Shown: piece by piece, positions 23,119 to 36,108 of the stretch | How positions within the stretch are numbered: position 1 is the stretch's first letter | How the letters are laid out: each line of letters begins with the position of its first letter | NCBI GenBank assembly: GCA_026260175.1 | Contig: JAKCWW010000889.1 | Location: 966-64,965, forward strand | Length of the DNA: 64,000 bases | Source of the DNA: Reticulitermes lucifugus | Lineage: Eukaryota; Arthropoda; Insecta; Blattodea; Rhinotermitidae | Direction: 5' to 3' | Translations under genes and position numbers: made by a program | Notes under the pieces: generated by a model | Told to the model about the DNA's origin: nothing | Seen by the model: the letters and a program-made list of their open reading frames with translations, nothing else | Database searches by the model: none

Positions 23119-23323
23119 CAAGGAACGCTGTCTAGTTGACAGAGACTCACTATTCAAAGAACTTCAAACCAGAGCTTAGCCATGACTTTGGTATCATTTT
23201 ATAAACAATGAAACTTTTATACTCATATTTTGCGAACTTAAGTTTTTGTCACTCATATCATATTAATTTACCTGTCCATCCAGTGCTTGAGAACCTATTA
23301 TTGTATAGGTTAAGAAGGCCTAA

Positions 23324-23329
23324 AATAAA
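23324..23329 (+). terminator. Polyadenylation signal of gene 3
   Basis: AATAAA about 200 nt after the stop codon, followed within 30 nt by a T/G-containing stretch. Confidence 0.5.
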
Positions 23330-26300
23330 CTCGTCTGCTCACTATTGCCAGCATATAGGCTAATCATGTTTGTCATACAGTTGTGCAAGCATTGTGGTAG
23401 AGTTTATAGCTGCAATTGGCAGTCTATTTCTGGTAATTCCTTTAAACCAAATAAGTTAATTTGAATTTTGTAATTTGGCTTATTTCTTTTTAAAATTTTG
23501 CTGCTGTATATCAGAACATTGACATGGGAAGCAACAATACCACGTCCTGGCGAAGACAGATTATGTGTGTGTGTGTGTGTGTGTGTAAAATGAAAAATCG
23601 ACTGTAGTTTAAAGAGTGACACACACTTGTGTTTTGCAGGCTATAATTTTAATTCAACGAACTGGCGTAGCGTTATATAAAATAATAATGGCCCTGATCG
23701 CACGTGGTATTAGGCGATTATGACAGGCCTAAACTGCCTCCAGTAGTCCTACATCACTTTTCAGTTTATTAGTTAAACCTATCTGATGAGGCGTTGTGAG
23801 GACCGTTTTCCTAATATTTATTTAATTAAATGTAGATGCTTTCCTGTATCTAACCGCCAGCTATGCAACTGTAATTTTCAGTACCATCACAGCACATATC
23901 AAACCAACAATTATTTATTTTACATATTTCATATATGTGCGTAACATTTGACCATCAGCAGAGACTACACATGCGTAACAACAACTGAAATTGCCAGACA
24001 TTTTAACAATTTTTACTACAGGATATATTATATATTACATGCAGTTATGAAATTGGTACACATTTTGTACGTAGTGTGTGTGGGGTAACTTTTTTACCAA
24101 GTGGCTTTTAAAAGCTAAATTACTAAAAATAGGTTTACAAATAAATCACTGTGAAAAGAAATCAGAAGCTACAACCACATATGTGTACAATTTCACAAAT
24201 AAAGGGCTTGCGGCTGTTTAAATAAATGCATCTACCGATGATAAATCTAACATTATTCTGTCCCCCTTTGTGCTACTTTATACACGTAAGTATATGCTTC
24301 ATTCGATGCTATGGTTCTACGATTTATATGCATGAAACGCTAGGTTTCAATGTTCTTTTTCTTAAAAACCTGTTTAGTCTTTGTTAATAGGTCTATTACA
24401 AAAACTTCCAGGCCCATAAATACGTAAATAAGGGACACAATGCCGTCTATTTTACACGTGATTGTGAAAACTAAATTGCCATGAGAACGAGTTCGTGTAG
24501 TGATGTTTTATTACAGCCGTCTGCAGGAGAAAAAAGACAAGTTTCATAAAACTACCCTTAGTCTTCGCTACATAATATGGCATGAAGTGTCGGCGTAATG
24601 TGTCTTCACTGTTGATCTAAAAAGACTCATTACCACAAATGCTTTTGAGATGTGTTGCAAGTATAAAATTGTTAAATTCGCCTTATGAATCCTCTAAAAT
24701 ACGTCCAATCTTACAAACTGTTCACAACAATCAGCTTCGTACCCATTATATTGTATTCAATTTCAATTTAGGTTAAAAGTAACAGGAAAGTGTTTGGTTT
24801 GCAGTAACACATATAATATACTCCTTAAATGTTTGATCAAACCATTAATGTTTTGTAAATTAAATTTTTTACCTGAATGAAATAATATGATTATAACATT
24901 ATCTCAGCATCATATAATACAGTAACATTATATGGTAATAATTTGTTATTATAAACACCAATCCCTTCTCAACCTAGGAAATCCCTACTGAAAAACACTG
25001 CTTATAGTAGAGCATGGCCTCTTACGAAATTGATGGTTAGGGAAACCACCACCACCACTCTTAGCACTCATCACAACATACTATGTTTTCTGAATCTTCA
25101 TTCAGCACAATAAAAAAAGTCTAATCACTTCAGAATGTAGTTACATAAAAGTGTCACCAAAACCTACCGTAGGGATAATGTGGAATGTAGAAAATTGCTA
25201 TGCCCTATCAGGTATCATTACAGCTGTGCTGACAGCAAATATGGATTTGATTTTCTTCACTGCGGTTTGAGTTCTTCACGGTGGTGCCCTCATGCCGTAT
25301 AGTCTGGTAACATTGTAATTACCTTTTAAAGGAACCTAATGCCTTCATCACTGGGATCTCTAAAACGTCAAAAAATCTTACCAGGCTACAAGGTATCACA
25401 CCTCAGGAGTCACCTGAAATATCACCCTCATCCCCAAGTCTTCATGACGTAGTCCCTAAGGTTATGGCAACTTAGATTTGGTATTTAAAATGCTATAAAA
25501 ATATAAACCTGCGTCCCCACAAACCTTGCAGTGTTTAAAAGCAAAATAAAACAAAAGTAAGCAAGATTTTTGGCTAAACTGCTATGACGCGGATTGCTGT
25601 CCGAAACACAACCTCAAGGTTATCAAGGAAGCTATAATTTGTGGCACCACTGAGAAAACATCCATGCCTTGCTGATTGGGGACACACGCACTCACATGCC
25701 AAATAGCCGCTTGCTGTACTGATAATATATGTTTGTGAGCTGCAATAAATTTACATCACACATGAGATAAAGCCGCAACTTTCGTTTTCAGAAGTCCTGT
25801 CGTAACTCCGCGACCTTGAAAGTGGGAAAATGGGGACAGAGCAAAGCTGCGTTGTTATTCACGTTGACCGATGTCGCATGACTTACAGCTGGTACTCGTA
25901 GCTTAAGTGTCTTCAGACAACAGTGAAGAAGTGGCTGTGCCATATATCAGGCTACTCGTCGACTTCGCCGCAGAGGAATGGCTCTGATTGCAGGCGATGT
26001 GGGGTCTTCGGTGGAAAAACTGTCCCTTTGACAAGTTTGTCTGCCAGTAATTCGGTATTTCCCTGTCAATTAAAATTCGATCAAAATTCCGTATTCATGC
26101 TCAGTCATTTACCATCGTTGTTATAGAGTCCGAATACTGACAGCATATCTAAATATAACACATACATACATACATACACATTTATATACATATATATATA
26201 TATATAATCATAAACACAAATGTGTAAACGATTATTCAAATGAACTACACACATTTCCTGTAAGACACATCTGCTACTCTGCGTGACTTTTTCAACAAGA

Positions 26301-26440
26301 TATCCATTCATACTGCAAATGAAAATAATAGCAGATTTAAATTGATTAAAATGCTTTAATTTGGGAAGTTTGTCCTTCAGTCTCTCATCTAAAACATACA
26401 CAACCGTAATTCTACCACCGGATGTCGCGATCACATGAGT
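23330..26440. other. Intergenic, microsatellites only
   Basis: AT-rich DNA without a gene that I can support. It contains (TG)n at 23563-23585, a CATA-type microsatellite at about 26160-26180 and (TA)n at about 26186-26204. Confidence 0.45.
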
Positions 26441-26444
26441 TACA

Positions 26445-26560
26445 TTGCTGTTTGGTATTACAGAGATCCGGGCTTCAAATCCCGGCCCATGGAGCAGTTA
26501 TCCTAATATCTTTGGTGTTTTTCCTCAGATCCTCCAAACAAATGCTTACATAGTATTCTA
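26445..26560 (+). repeat. tRNA-like SINE remnant (family 3)
   Basis: Box B GGGCTTCAAATCCCGGCCC is followed 40 bp later by GGTGTTTTTCCTCAGATCC. The same order (box B-like, then GACGTTTTCCTCAAGTTTCC) is found at 61905-62070, so the two are related copies. Confidence 0.5.
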
Positions 26561-28420
26561 AATTAAAAAACACCACTTTTTCATATCCTTTCCGAGTCAC
26601 CTTTCTGTATCATCCTATCGTTTAACATTATATCACCTGAGATATTGAAAACGTAATTTTATAAATTTTAAATAAGTACAAATATAGTTTACTTACTGTA
26701 TGACTGTAAAACTTGGCATAAAAGCCTAAATAAAAATAAAGGTGGAAGTGTTTGAGAATGAGGTGCTAAGAAGAACTTTCGAGCATAAGAGAGAGGAAAA
26801 CAGGAGGCTGGAGAAAAGAGCATAATCAGGTTCTTCATAAATTTTACTCATCACCAGATATTACTAGCGAATCAAATCAAGGAAAATGTGTAACACGTAT
26901 GAGGGCATAAGAAATTAATACTAAATGCTGATCGGCAAAACAAAATGGAGGAGAAAATTCGCAAACACAATTGAGAGGATAATTTTGATATGGGATAATG
27001 AAGTGGATATTAATATACACACACACGTCCCGGCGTCCAGTATATAAGTGATAAGAGACCGCTTGCGTGTTGGGTATCCGCGGAATTACACATTCTGTGT
27101 TTCACAGCGCTGTAAACTTATCAGCTGCTGTGACAAGCAATGCTTCGTGCCGCCTGATCAAGAGTTGTACGTTCCGGATCGCTGAACACCGCAACTTGTG
27201 CCGGCAAGCCTTAGGAAATGACTCAACATTATGTGAAACCCTTTTTCTGCTATCTGGAATGAGTAGGAAGTGTAAATGACTAAACCTGTTTCTTTTGCAA
27301 GATCAATGTTGTGACAAGGCCACAAACAGAGTACAAGTAAAGGCAGACATTTTTTACGGGCAAAGAAATGTGTAACCACTAGATATTGGATTTCGTCTTT
27401 CAGTTTAACTCAAAGGCAATTTCAAATTAATTGTAAAACTCGCGTTATTTTCTAATAATTTTAATGATTACATAATTCATTCATATAATGACACAAAATC
27501 ACCGGAAAAAGAACACATCCAAGTCTACCATATACGATAAAAAACAATGAGGGTAATTTACAAAGACTAAATTCCGTTTAATGAAACGATAAAATTGTTT
27601 AAATATATTTATCCACCTGTTAAGAGCGTTTGCAGAATTTCGAAAGGAGACTACTAGCTTTTTCACATCTGTTTGTCAGCATGGATTAACTGGACTCACA
27701 CTGGACGGATTTTCATGAAATTTGATACTTGAGGATTTTTCGAATATCTGTCAAGAAAATTCAGGTTTGATTAAATTATGACAAGAATACGGCTACTTTA
27801 AATGAAGACCTATATATATTTATGATAATATTTCGCTGAATTCTTCTTAGAATGAGAAATGTTTCAGACATAAGTTGTAGAGAAAATCAAAATTCAACTT
27901 TATGTTCAATAACTTTCTACCGAAAAGCGTGCCATTTACGAGATAATGTGGAAAAATGTGGTAGAGCCGGACAGGCCACAGATTATAATATCTTACAAAG
28001 CAAAAAAGATGAGATTTTCATGCAGGATAACTAAGACAAAAATACGGACACAAACTCATAATATTTAATACTTATTGCTTATCTACTGCAAAATGGTTTG
28101 GCGAAAGCGCCTCAAAGTTATTTTATAAGTACAATGCCTGGCTTGTGTTGTTTTAGGAACCTTCACTTACTTGGCATTGGGTCATAAAATTAATGTTACA
28201 CTTAAGATGGTTTGAGAACTAAATGCTGAGGATAACAAGTGAATCTAAGAAGGAGAAAGCAATGGGAGGGTACAGAAAATCACATAATAGGCTTCATAAT
28301 CGGCATCGTTTTTACATGCCTATTATTGCCATGGCACTCACAACAAGGAAGAATAAATAAAGGGCACATATAGCATGCATGTGAGAAATGCATATAAAAA
28401 GTGAGATTTGAGGTGCTCCC
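26561..28420. other. Intergenic with a GC-richer TATA-bearing block
   Basis: No gene that I can support. A block at about 27030-27210 is richer in GC and CpG than its surroundings and starts with TATATAAG (27042-27049), but no ATG with a splice donor in the pattern of genes 1-4 follows. Confidence 0.35.
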
Positions 28421-28422
28421 AG

Positions 28423-28474
28423 ATGTGACGCCGTGTAGTCTTGTATACATCTACCAGGCTACACGGCGTCACAT
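28423..28474. repeat. Perfect 16-bp-stem palindrome of family X
   Basis: ATGTGACGCCGTGTAG (28423-28438) and its exact reverse complement (28459-28474) flank a 20-nt loop. The arm is the same GATGTGACGCCGTG motif found in other family X copies in this window. Confidence 0.75.
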
Positions 28475-28739
28475 TCAAGAATACAGTATTCTCCTTATTA
28501 GATTTATTAGGAAAACATCAAGCGATAGGACTATATAGCAAACAGAGGCGTGAAAATTAGGAATATATTTTCTTAGATACATATGATGCGGATTTGTGGA
28601 GTGGATAAAAGTAGCTCTGGTCACGCTCCAGTAATGGGTATTTGCGAATACATTAAAAAATTTGGATTTTATTCAACCAGAGGATTTCTTAGCTAGTCCC
28701 CTCAACTTCTCAATAAAGAACATGGAACAAGGAGTTGTT

Positions 28740-28915
28740 GACGTTCAGGCTTCATTTATTGAAGTTCCGTTGGAAAGCCAAGTAAGGGATGGTTGGACGA
28801 TGTTGAAGACGATCTGAAGAAAATGCGTGTTAAAGGCCGGAGAAAAATAGCTAGGGATAGAGAGGCCTGGAAATTGATCCTGAAAGAAGCCAATTATATT
28901 ATATTATAATCCTAG
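28740..28915 (+). mobile_element. LINE family C 3'-end fragment
   Basis: An in-frame stretch at 28787-28908 reads GWLDDVEDDLKKMRVKG, RRKIARDREAWKLILKEA and then a stop. W(L/I)DDVEDDL with a following RDREAW is the usual extreme C-terminus of a family of insect non-LTR retrotransposons. Everything upstream is missing or decayed. Confidence 0.65.
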
Positions 28916-31249
28916 GCTAATAAATTCTTTTTTACTGCACTTTTATTCAACCAGGATCGTCTTTAAACTCTAAAATAATTAGAAATTAATTAGCTTCGTG
29001 GAATAATTTCGACGGAGTTGAAAGCCTTGCTCCGTAACACGTGACCTCGACGACAGTAGAAAAAAAGAGGAAACAGGTTAAAAACTTCGAAGAAGTGTGT
29101 ATCATGTTATGGATTATATACGTTGCAATCTCATGGTAAAAGGGACAAACTGAATAGGTATGCAGGTAATATAACAGGTAAGGAGTTCGAAACCTCAGGA
29201 TTGCGGACCTCACGTAGCCTATCTTCCTATTTAGAGCAATCCGTGGACAACTATAATTTTTTATGAACACGAAACTGTAAACAATAAAAATACAGACATT
29301 AATAAAATATGTTTCGTAAGCAATAATACTTTAACTCCTCTTTTAGTTAGCCCTTGAAGTTTGGTCTTTTGTCGTTCCGTGGTGCTTTATGTGTAAATGT
29401 AAAGAGGACGTTATTTTAGTTCGTTATGTTATTAGTTTTATGAGAAGTAATGGAGGTGCGGCATCGAAGAAACCTAAAGGCAGAATCTGTAATGACGACT
29501 GAAAAAGCAAACACTCCTTTTCTGAAAGTTCAATAAAGCGGATTTCTTATCTGTTAGAGAAGTGTTTTTGAAATCTGTGGCTCCGTGCATGAAACCCATA
29601 ACCCTCAAATTAAAAAAAATTGAGATAATGCTATCTCTGTGTTGGCTGACCAAGTATGTATCACCTCTCAAAACAGGAACAGGATCGTAATAGGTAGTGC
29701 CTACAGTGAAGTACAGGTGGCAGAACCCTGCAGTAATTCTTTCCAGAGTAGTGCTTTCCGTGCACGAAATCTCGATTTTCTCGGAACGGGTTAAGTGTGA
29801 ATTATGGATTTCATGAACGGAGCCACAGAAATGAAAAAATATAAAATCAGACGTCACTATGAGAGACAGGATGATGAAAGGTGTAAATATTTGACTGGTG
29901 AGCCTTTCAAAATAATTTCAACCAGTTGACTGCTCCTTTGATCCGTCAATAAACCACTTTTCACATGTTCGTTCTAGATATGTAGCACAGGATGCAACTG
30001 CAACAGTAGGGACGTCCTCTGGAGACTCTGAATTCCTCAAGCGTTGCTTGCTGGCTGTAGGTGAAGGAGTGTATCCAGATAAGAAAATAAATTTCCAAAA
30101 ACTCAGACCCCCTTTTCTATAGGTATAGAAGAACTGGGGTCAAAGGTAATTGAGAAACTTAGATTGAAGGCAAATTATTGGATCTGTATGTACTTGAAAT
30201 GGCTGAAAGTAATGGCATCACTGACACTGCGCAGTTGATGACTTGCATTCATGGAGTTCGTAGTGCCTTGCATATCCATGTTTTCATGCGCCAGTTATTT
30301 AGTGTAGTAGAGCGTGTAACTGTCTTTACATACCAAGCCCCGCAACTCAAGAAAGAGCTGCTTGCTAAAAACATTATACATAATAACATAGAACGGCGAT
30401 AATAGCTTATCAAATCCACAGCGAAGGAAAATATTCCGACTCAGGAATAACAAACCCATGAAAGAATAAATACGTCTTAATGGTAAGGGTCTAAACAAGA
30501 AACGTGTCCAACTGCTGAAGTGTAGTTTAGTTAACGATATGTGAAAGTAAGATATCTCACTACACAAAAAGGAATTGTTAGAAGAATTTGGTATGTAAAT
30601 GTACGTAAATTTACAATGTTCTTTCAAAGCTTCATATTTAATAATCTCATTATTTAATTATCCATTTGAATTATTGTAAATCTTTATGTGAAACTTGGCA
30701 TTTCAAAGTGTGACAAAAATCGTTATAGTGTGTTACGTGCCATTTGCATGTGTTGAAGAGACTTGCATGAGAATGTCTATATACAGGTGAAACACCTAGA
30801 GAGATTTATTGGTAACAATGGTTATAGACATGCCGAGAAAATGGTGTATTTCTATATCTGTGCAAGGGTAATTTGGTGTTCTCATTTGCGAAATCAAATA
30901 TACACTTTAATAACGTAAGAGAAAATAAATGCTGCCACTTTTATCTGATGAGAAAAGGATCGTTACAGTCGTATTTACTATGAACATTGCTTATTCTAAA
31001 GGTCTCAGTATGAAACTTCCAGGACGAGATCTATTACTTTGAACAATTTTGAAGCGAAAATGAGCCTGTTGTATAAATATAGCAGTGAACAAAATACTAG
31101 CCGATTCTCATCTCACGAAAGTGTTTTGTAATCTTTCACTCACCATGTGATTGAAAGAGGCTGAAGTAAATTGCATTCGCACAGCAACATCAACAAAATT
31201 AATTTTTTAAAGGCTCGGAGATCTTCATAGGAGGACAAATTAAATCCGA
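28916..31249. other. Intergenic, no gene seen
   Basis: AT-rich sequence with several frames of 90-130 codons, none with a signal peptide, recognisable domain or plausible splice context. Confidence 0.4.
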
Positions 31250-31254
31250 ACTAT

Positions 31255-31462
31255 CCAAAATTCGTTAATAAATGGCACTATTCAGGTTGCAGTGCAGATG
31301 CAAACAGAGATGACGGAATTCCCAAATAATGGCACTCTGAAAGATGACATCAGGGCAAAATACAGCAGTTTTATTGCAGTATACTTGAACATTTCAAGGC
31401 CATCAAATGTTCGCAAAGAAAATTCTCATGCTATTTGGCAGCACTTACATTGTAAGAATTAG
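31255..31462 (+). pseudogene. hAT transposase C-terminal remnant
   Basis: Readable pieces are MQTEMTEFPNNGTLKDDIR, AKYSSFIAVY, and in another frame MLFGSTYIVRI. FGSTYxxE/R preceded by a short acidic-hydrophobic segment is the signature of the hAT dimerisation region (consensus MFGSTYICEQ). There is at least one frameshift between the blocks. No terminal repeats were identified. Confidence 0.5.
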
Positions 31463-32530
31463 CTTTTACGTTCATAAAGTTAAAAAATGAAAATTAGCTC
31501 CTAGCTTACACTTGCATGCTAAAATAAGCATTTGTTCAAGTTCCAAAGCAGGCCTCATCAAAGGACCCAACTAAATGGTGCGGTGAACAACGTAATGCTT
31601 ACTCACTGAAACACGACAAATATTTCTCAATAACAGTATGTATGAAACAAATTTTTAATTTGTAAATCTGTGACGTAAATGTACATGCGTGTATGTATTT
31701 TTGCTACGTCATCATCTGCCACTTCCCAGAAGGCTCCTACTTATTCCGTCATCAATATATTCTACAGTCTTATGCAGTAAAAGAAGGATGCTGCTCGCAA
31801 ATGCTAAAAGAATGCCGACCCTCTGCTGTACGTAATTCTAACAACAACAAATTGGGTACAAGTTGTTTCTGCTCTTCTAATATAATAGGATATTTAGAGA
31901 TGTTGTTCGACGAATGTACATTTAAAGCTGTGCAAAATATAAGCGCGCATGGCCGAGTTCAGGTATAGTTCCACTCGTTCGTTGTCTAGGCATTGGGTGC
32001 AGGTAAGTAGGCACACGCCCCAGCCTCCCTTCCTTCGTCAAAAGAACCCGTGGTACCCATTAAATAGGAATCTGACTGAGCCCCAGGAACGGAACGGCGC
32101 TACTGAGTACAGAAGAATCTCTTACCATTTCCGGGAATCGAAGCACAATTCTTCCATCCTCCGGTACGTAGCTCAGTCACTATTTACCAGACACAGTGCA
32201 ATATCCATAACACTTTATATCACTTCCCGTCTGGCGATCATCAATCAAAATATGTTAAGTTTAGTGTCCTGTGAAGTTTGTGAAATCAATACACGTTCTC
32301 ACTTCACACATACATGCATATAATATGCTGATGTTATGAAGGTATATTACAAGAAGCCTTATCCCATAGCTACCAGAACCACGTTACTCCCATTTCCATG
32401 CTTGTGCCATCAAAATCCATATTATGTTTTATCTAGTTCCGGCTTATACAATTCCAATTATGTAAAGATTAGGATTTCAGCTATCTAAAACAATATAATT
32501 CTAATGGTTTATATTTAATCATCTTTCTTT
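31463..32530. other. Intergenic, no gene seen
   Basis: It contains a possible splice donor (CAGGTAAGT at about 31998-32006) after an ATG at 31949, but the predicted peptide has no signal peptide and no matching downstream exon was found. Confidence 0.35.
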
Positions 32531-32544
32531 ATGTATTTTTAATT

Positions 32545-32760
32545 GCTTGATAATGGCTTTTCAAAAAAGCCGAGACATGTATCAAGAAATAAAACTGATA
32601 TAATTTTAAGAGATTTTATGTATACACACATAACAATACAAATTGCAAAGTTTCAACATCTAGATTCCATGTATACTGCATATACACATTCTTTTATTCT
32701 TGTGTTCAACCTGATGATGGCCTTTGAGGCCGAAACAAGTAGTTGAAAATAAAAGAATAA
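32545..32760 (+). repeat. Tandem pair of hammerhead-like tail motifs
   Basis: Copy 2 reads CTGATGA (32711-32717), T, a GGCCT/AGGCC stem (32719-32731) and GAAAC (32732-32736), followed by AAGTAGTTGAAAATAAAAG. Copy 1, about 163 bp upstream, has GATAATGGC, an AAAAAAGCC stem half and GAGACATGTATCAAGAAATAAAAC. CUGANGA - stem II - GAAA is the hammerhead ribozyme core, known from the terminal repeats of Penelope-like elements. The cleavage-site half is degenerate, so activity is doubtful. Confidence 0.4.
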
Positions 32761-34039
32761 ATTTTTGTGTTTTGACTGGACGTATCGTAATTCTGATTTT
32801 TAAAACAGATATAAATTTAGTTGTGGTTGACGATTTGTACTTCCCCTTTTAAAATCCGCATTCACAGCAAAGCTCTGACAAGAAATGTGCCTACGTTCTT
32901 GAGAATGTTATATTTATATACGCAAGTTTGAAATAATCTAGGTTTGTGTTATCTAATTTTTAGAATAAAGAGAATTACTTACAGAAAGATTGTTTTCGCA
33001 CATAAGAAAGTTAGATTAAGTGAATCAGTAACTTATGTGAAGCCAAGCAGTTGTCGTGACGTTGTTCTGAATATATAAGGCAGAGTGAGGTGGATATGAC
33101 ATAAAGAACACGAGAAACACAAACAAAATATCGTGATATCTAATGTTCTCAAGAAGACGAGTACATAGGTTGTCTTCTGGGATGTGACGCCGTGCAGCTA
33201 GATGGGCATGTTTTGAAGAAAATTTCTGCCTCCATCTGCAAGGCAGATTTGCTTTTCTAACTTAAGAAATAAGAGAACTGAAAATCCTCATTAAAATTCC
33301 AACATGAGTTCCTGGAATTCTTCTCATTTTTTGAGAATCTGTGTTTTGTCTTTCCTGTAAGAACGACATAACGATATGACCAAACATGCTGACGCACGCT
33401 ACACAGTCACACGCAGCGTGTGACAAACATCGTCTCATTCATAGGATGATTTCTCTTTGTGGCCTCCTTCAGCAAGTAACTGAATTCCATGTCAGACACG
33501 TAGGGGCGGCCTTCATAAGTCGTAATTTTCATGTATTCAGTTTTGACGTGTTGGCGTTTAATGCGCGGTCTTGATTAGGTGCATTCGGAGATCATCGGTT
33601 TTGCTCTAAATATTGTAGCTATGTGCTTCTTATTGTTCCTAGAATAAATGGGAATGAACTGCCCATAGAGCACTAAGCTGTTAATCTTTGTTATGGAGCC
33701 AGTCAATCTTTCGTGAAGTAGAACATGAATTTGTGACAATTACTTAGATCAACTGAGGGCATCCCGGAGAGCCCAGTCTACAGGCGGTAACACCTTATCC
33801 TGCTGGACCAAATAGAGATCCTAAAGGAACGGGATTAGCCAGCAACAAAACTGCTGGTTTAAAAAACGCTGTAATTTTATGGCCGTCTTTCGTTCTGTTG
33901 GTGACATAATACCCTATCAGCGACTAAACCGTTTGTCGGACTTTCGTGAATTTCAGGGAAGAGTTCTTTATAGAAACTCGTCGAATAAGCAAGCGCAGCG
34001 ACATTCGTGTTTGACTTCAGAGTGTAAATAACTTTTTAT
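32761..34039. other. Intergenic with a family X scrap
   Basis: No gene seen. TTCTGGGATGTGACGCCGTG at 33175-33194 is a family X arm, about 100 bp after a TATATAAG (33073-33080). A box B-like stretch lies at about 33760-33790. Confidence 0.35.
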
Positions 34040-34460
34040 CCATAATTTCCATATTTCTTGACCAATTTTTTTTTTTAAATTCAATACGAGAGATCTTCAA
34101 ATTGTGTCGTTTAGTAATTATGAGTTTTGTAAAGCTCGATACTTTACTTAAGGTCATAAAAGACATTTTACAAGTATTTTCTATATTTTCCTCCGATTTC
34201 CATAAAATTCAATATAGAGGAACTCCATGCTATAGCTTAGAGTAAGAAAGATATTAATGAAAATAGATGCAGTGAAAACAATTCATATAAGGACGTAACT
34301 TATGTTTTACCCAGTCTTTCTACAGTTTACCTCCAATTCTTATAGATTTCGGTAAAGTAAGTATTCACAAAATGTAATCAGTGACGGCAAAGTTTAGTGA
34401 AAATCGGCGCAGTAAAAGTAATATATTACCTAGGGACGTAAAGGAAAGTTTATCCATACT
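34040..34460 (+). repeat. Degenerate tandem array, period about 140 bp
   Basis: Three units can be followed. GAAAATAGATGCAGTG (from 34259) recurs as GAAAATCGGCGCAGTA (from 34399), and CCTCCGATTTCCATA recurs as CCTCCAATTCTTATA about 137 bp later. Such a layout is satellite-like or part of a larger repeat. Confidence 0.45.
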
Positions 34461-35770
34461 TTACGCATTTATTGTCTGATTTATGTACAGCGTATTTGAA
34501 TATTATGCGTCGAATTTTCGTGAATGTCGTGAAACTAGATACAGGGAGATCATATTTGTCGTGCCGGCGTATATGAGATACCACTTACACGCATATCGTG
34601 AAGCCTATGATATTTCGAAAGAAAAGAACATCTTGGCAAATTCTGTGTACTGCGTCACGAGTATGCCATTTGCATTCCTTTTATTAACTCAATCTCAAAT
34701 CTGAACTACTGTGTACAGACAAAGAAGTCCTGTAAAATTTCATACAGTGATTATTACGTCAACAGTTAAAACAGAAATAAATGAAGAATACCAAAATATG
34801 CAGCAAATTGAAACTTTAAGAAATTAAATTTTCTTGAATTACAAGTTTCAATTCGACTCTTAGTGTTCTTTGCAGAAAATGCATAAAATGGTCTTGTGTC
34901 AAAATGGGAGCACCCTATCTGAATACTTCCATATTTCCTTATTCACAATTAGTGAACAGACTGTAATTAAAGTTGTTGGACTTAGCAGCGAATTTAGGAA
35001 TAGAATTTGATACTCATTCTTATCTTTCTGGTATAACGTCTGATTTAAACATATCTCAAGTCAAAACCTACTGCGCTTTACAAAAAAAATGTTCTTATTG
35101 AAACCACTGGTAAATAATCTGAAATATAGTTCTCTGAGAGGTCCACGACTCTTATTTGAAACATTTTGCGACATGTCGTGTATCCAATTAGAGATAATAT
35201 AAATAATTATTGTCAATTCATCTATTAAAACTTGAGTAAAAATGCCTCAAATGTGAATCCTGAACCAAACCTTGTCGGGGTTTAACAAAACGAAAGTAAC
35301 AAAATTATACGGGGAGAAAATTGTCGGAATGGTTTTATCTCCGAAGATAAACACAACAGCGGATTTGTGGCACACTGTACTTCAGTTAGCGACCACAATG
35401 AATTGCACTAAATGCAGAGATTACGCATGCCTGGAACTCCTTATACGTATTTACAATATGCTTACGTGTTTTTCTATCCCCTCCATTGACACTACAAACC
35501 ATTCCCATGCACAAAATTTTACAGATGATTGACGTAAAATGTGACGCATGGCAGAGAGAAGGAGAAGTTTAATTTTCGTAGTTACTGGAACATTGCCAGA
35601 AATGAAGGAAGATTTAATATAGGAAAGTTGCTTGACTCACAAAAGATATTCTGTAATTTTCCTTCTTATAATTTAGTTATGTAAGTAAATGTCGTATACT
35701 TTCAATAGGCTTATATCCCTGTGCTTACCCAAGTGCCACGCCTGAAGGCGTATGACAGAGTGGAATTGTA
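34461..35770. other. Intergenic, no gene seen
   Basis: Short frames only, for example at 34483-34704 and 35272-35532, without domains or a signal peptide. Confidence 0.35.
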
Positions 35771-35774
35771 ACTC

Positions 35775-35985
35775 CCTGCATTATTAATCTCGGCATTATA
35801 TGATGAGTGGTCAGCTTCAGACCAACAAACAACCCCGGTGCTCATTCTAGAAGGCTAGACGGGGCCAGTGTCGGTAGGGCGCTATGCAGAAGAAAACATT
35901 TTCTAGCCTTCCCAGGAACTGAATCCCGATTCCCAGTTGTTGAACCCATATCCTATTCACTACATTAACTGAGCTATTTTGGTTC
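35775..35985 (-). repeat. tRNA-derived SINE, reverse copy
   Basis: The reverse strand reads AAATAGCTCAGTTAATGTAG (box A-like), then GGGTTCAACAACTGGGAATC (box B region). The far end shares AATCTCGGCA with a related element at about 45820-45960. Confidence 0.5.
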
Positions 35986-36108
35986 CTCTGTACGATAAGT
36001 AATGTCCATGGAATATTTCATGTAATTTTTCGTTCTCTTCTCAGAGAAGCCTTCAAATTGCTTCCAATATTCTGTAAAATTCCAATCTTGAAAATTCAAG
36101 TCTTCTAT

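Noticed and set aside
31949-32006. ATG with downstream CAGGTAAGT donor
   Set aside because: Eighteen polar codons without a hydrophobic run, no TATA at the right spacing, and no matching second exon.
33073-33180. TATATAAG that looks like a promoter of a fifth gene
   Set aside because: The next ATG gives MFSRRRVH, not a signal peptide, with no fitting donor; it is next to a family X repeat.
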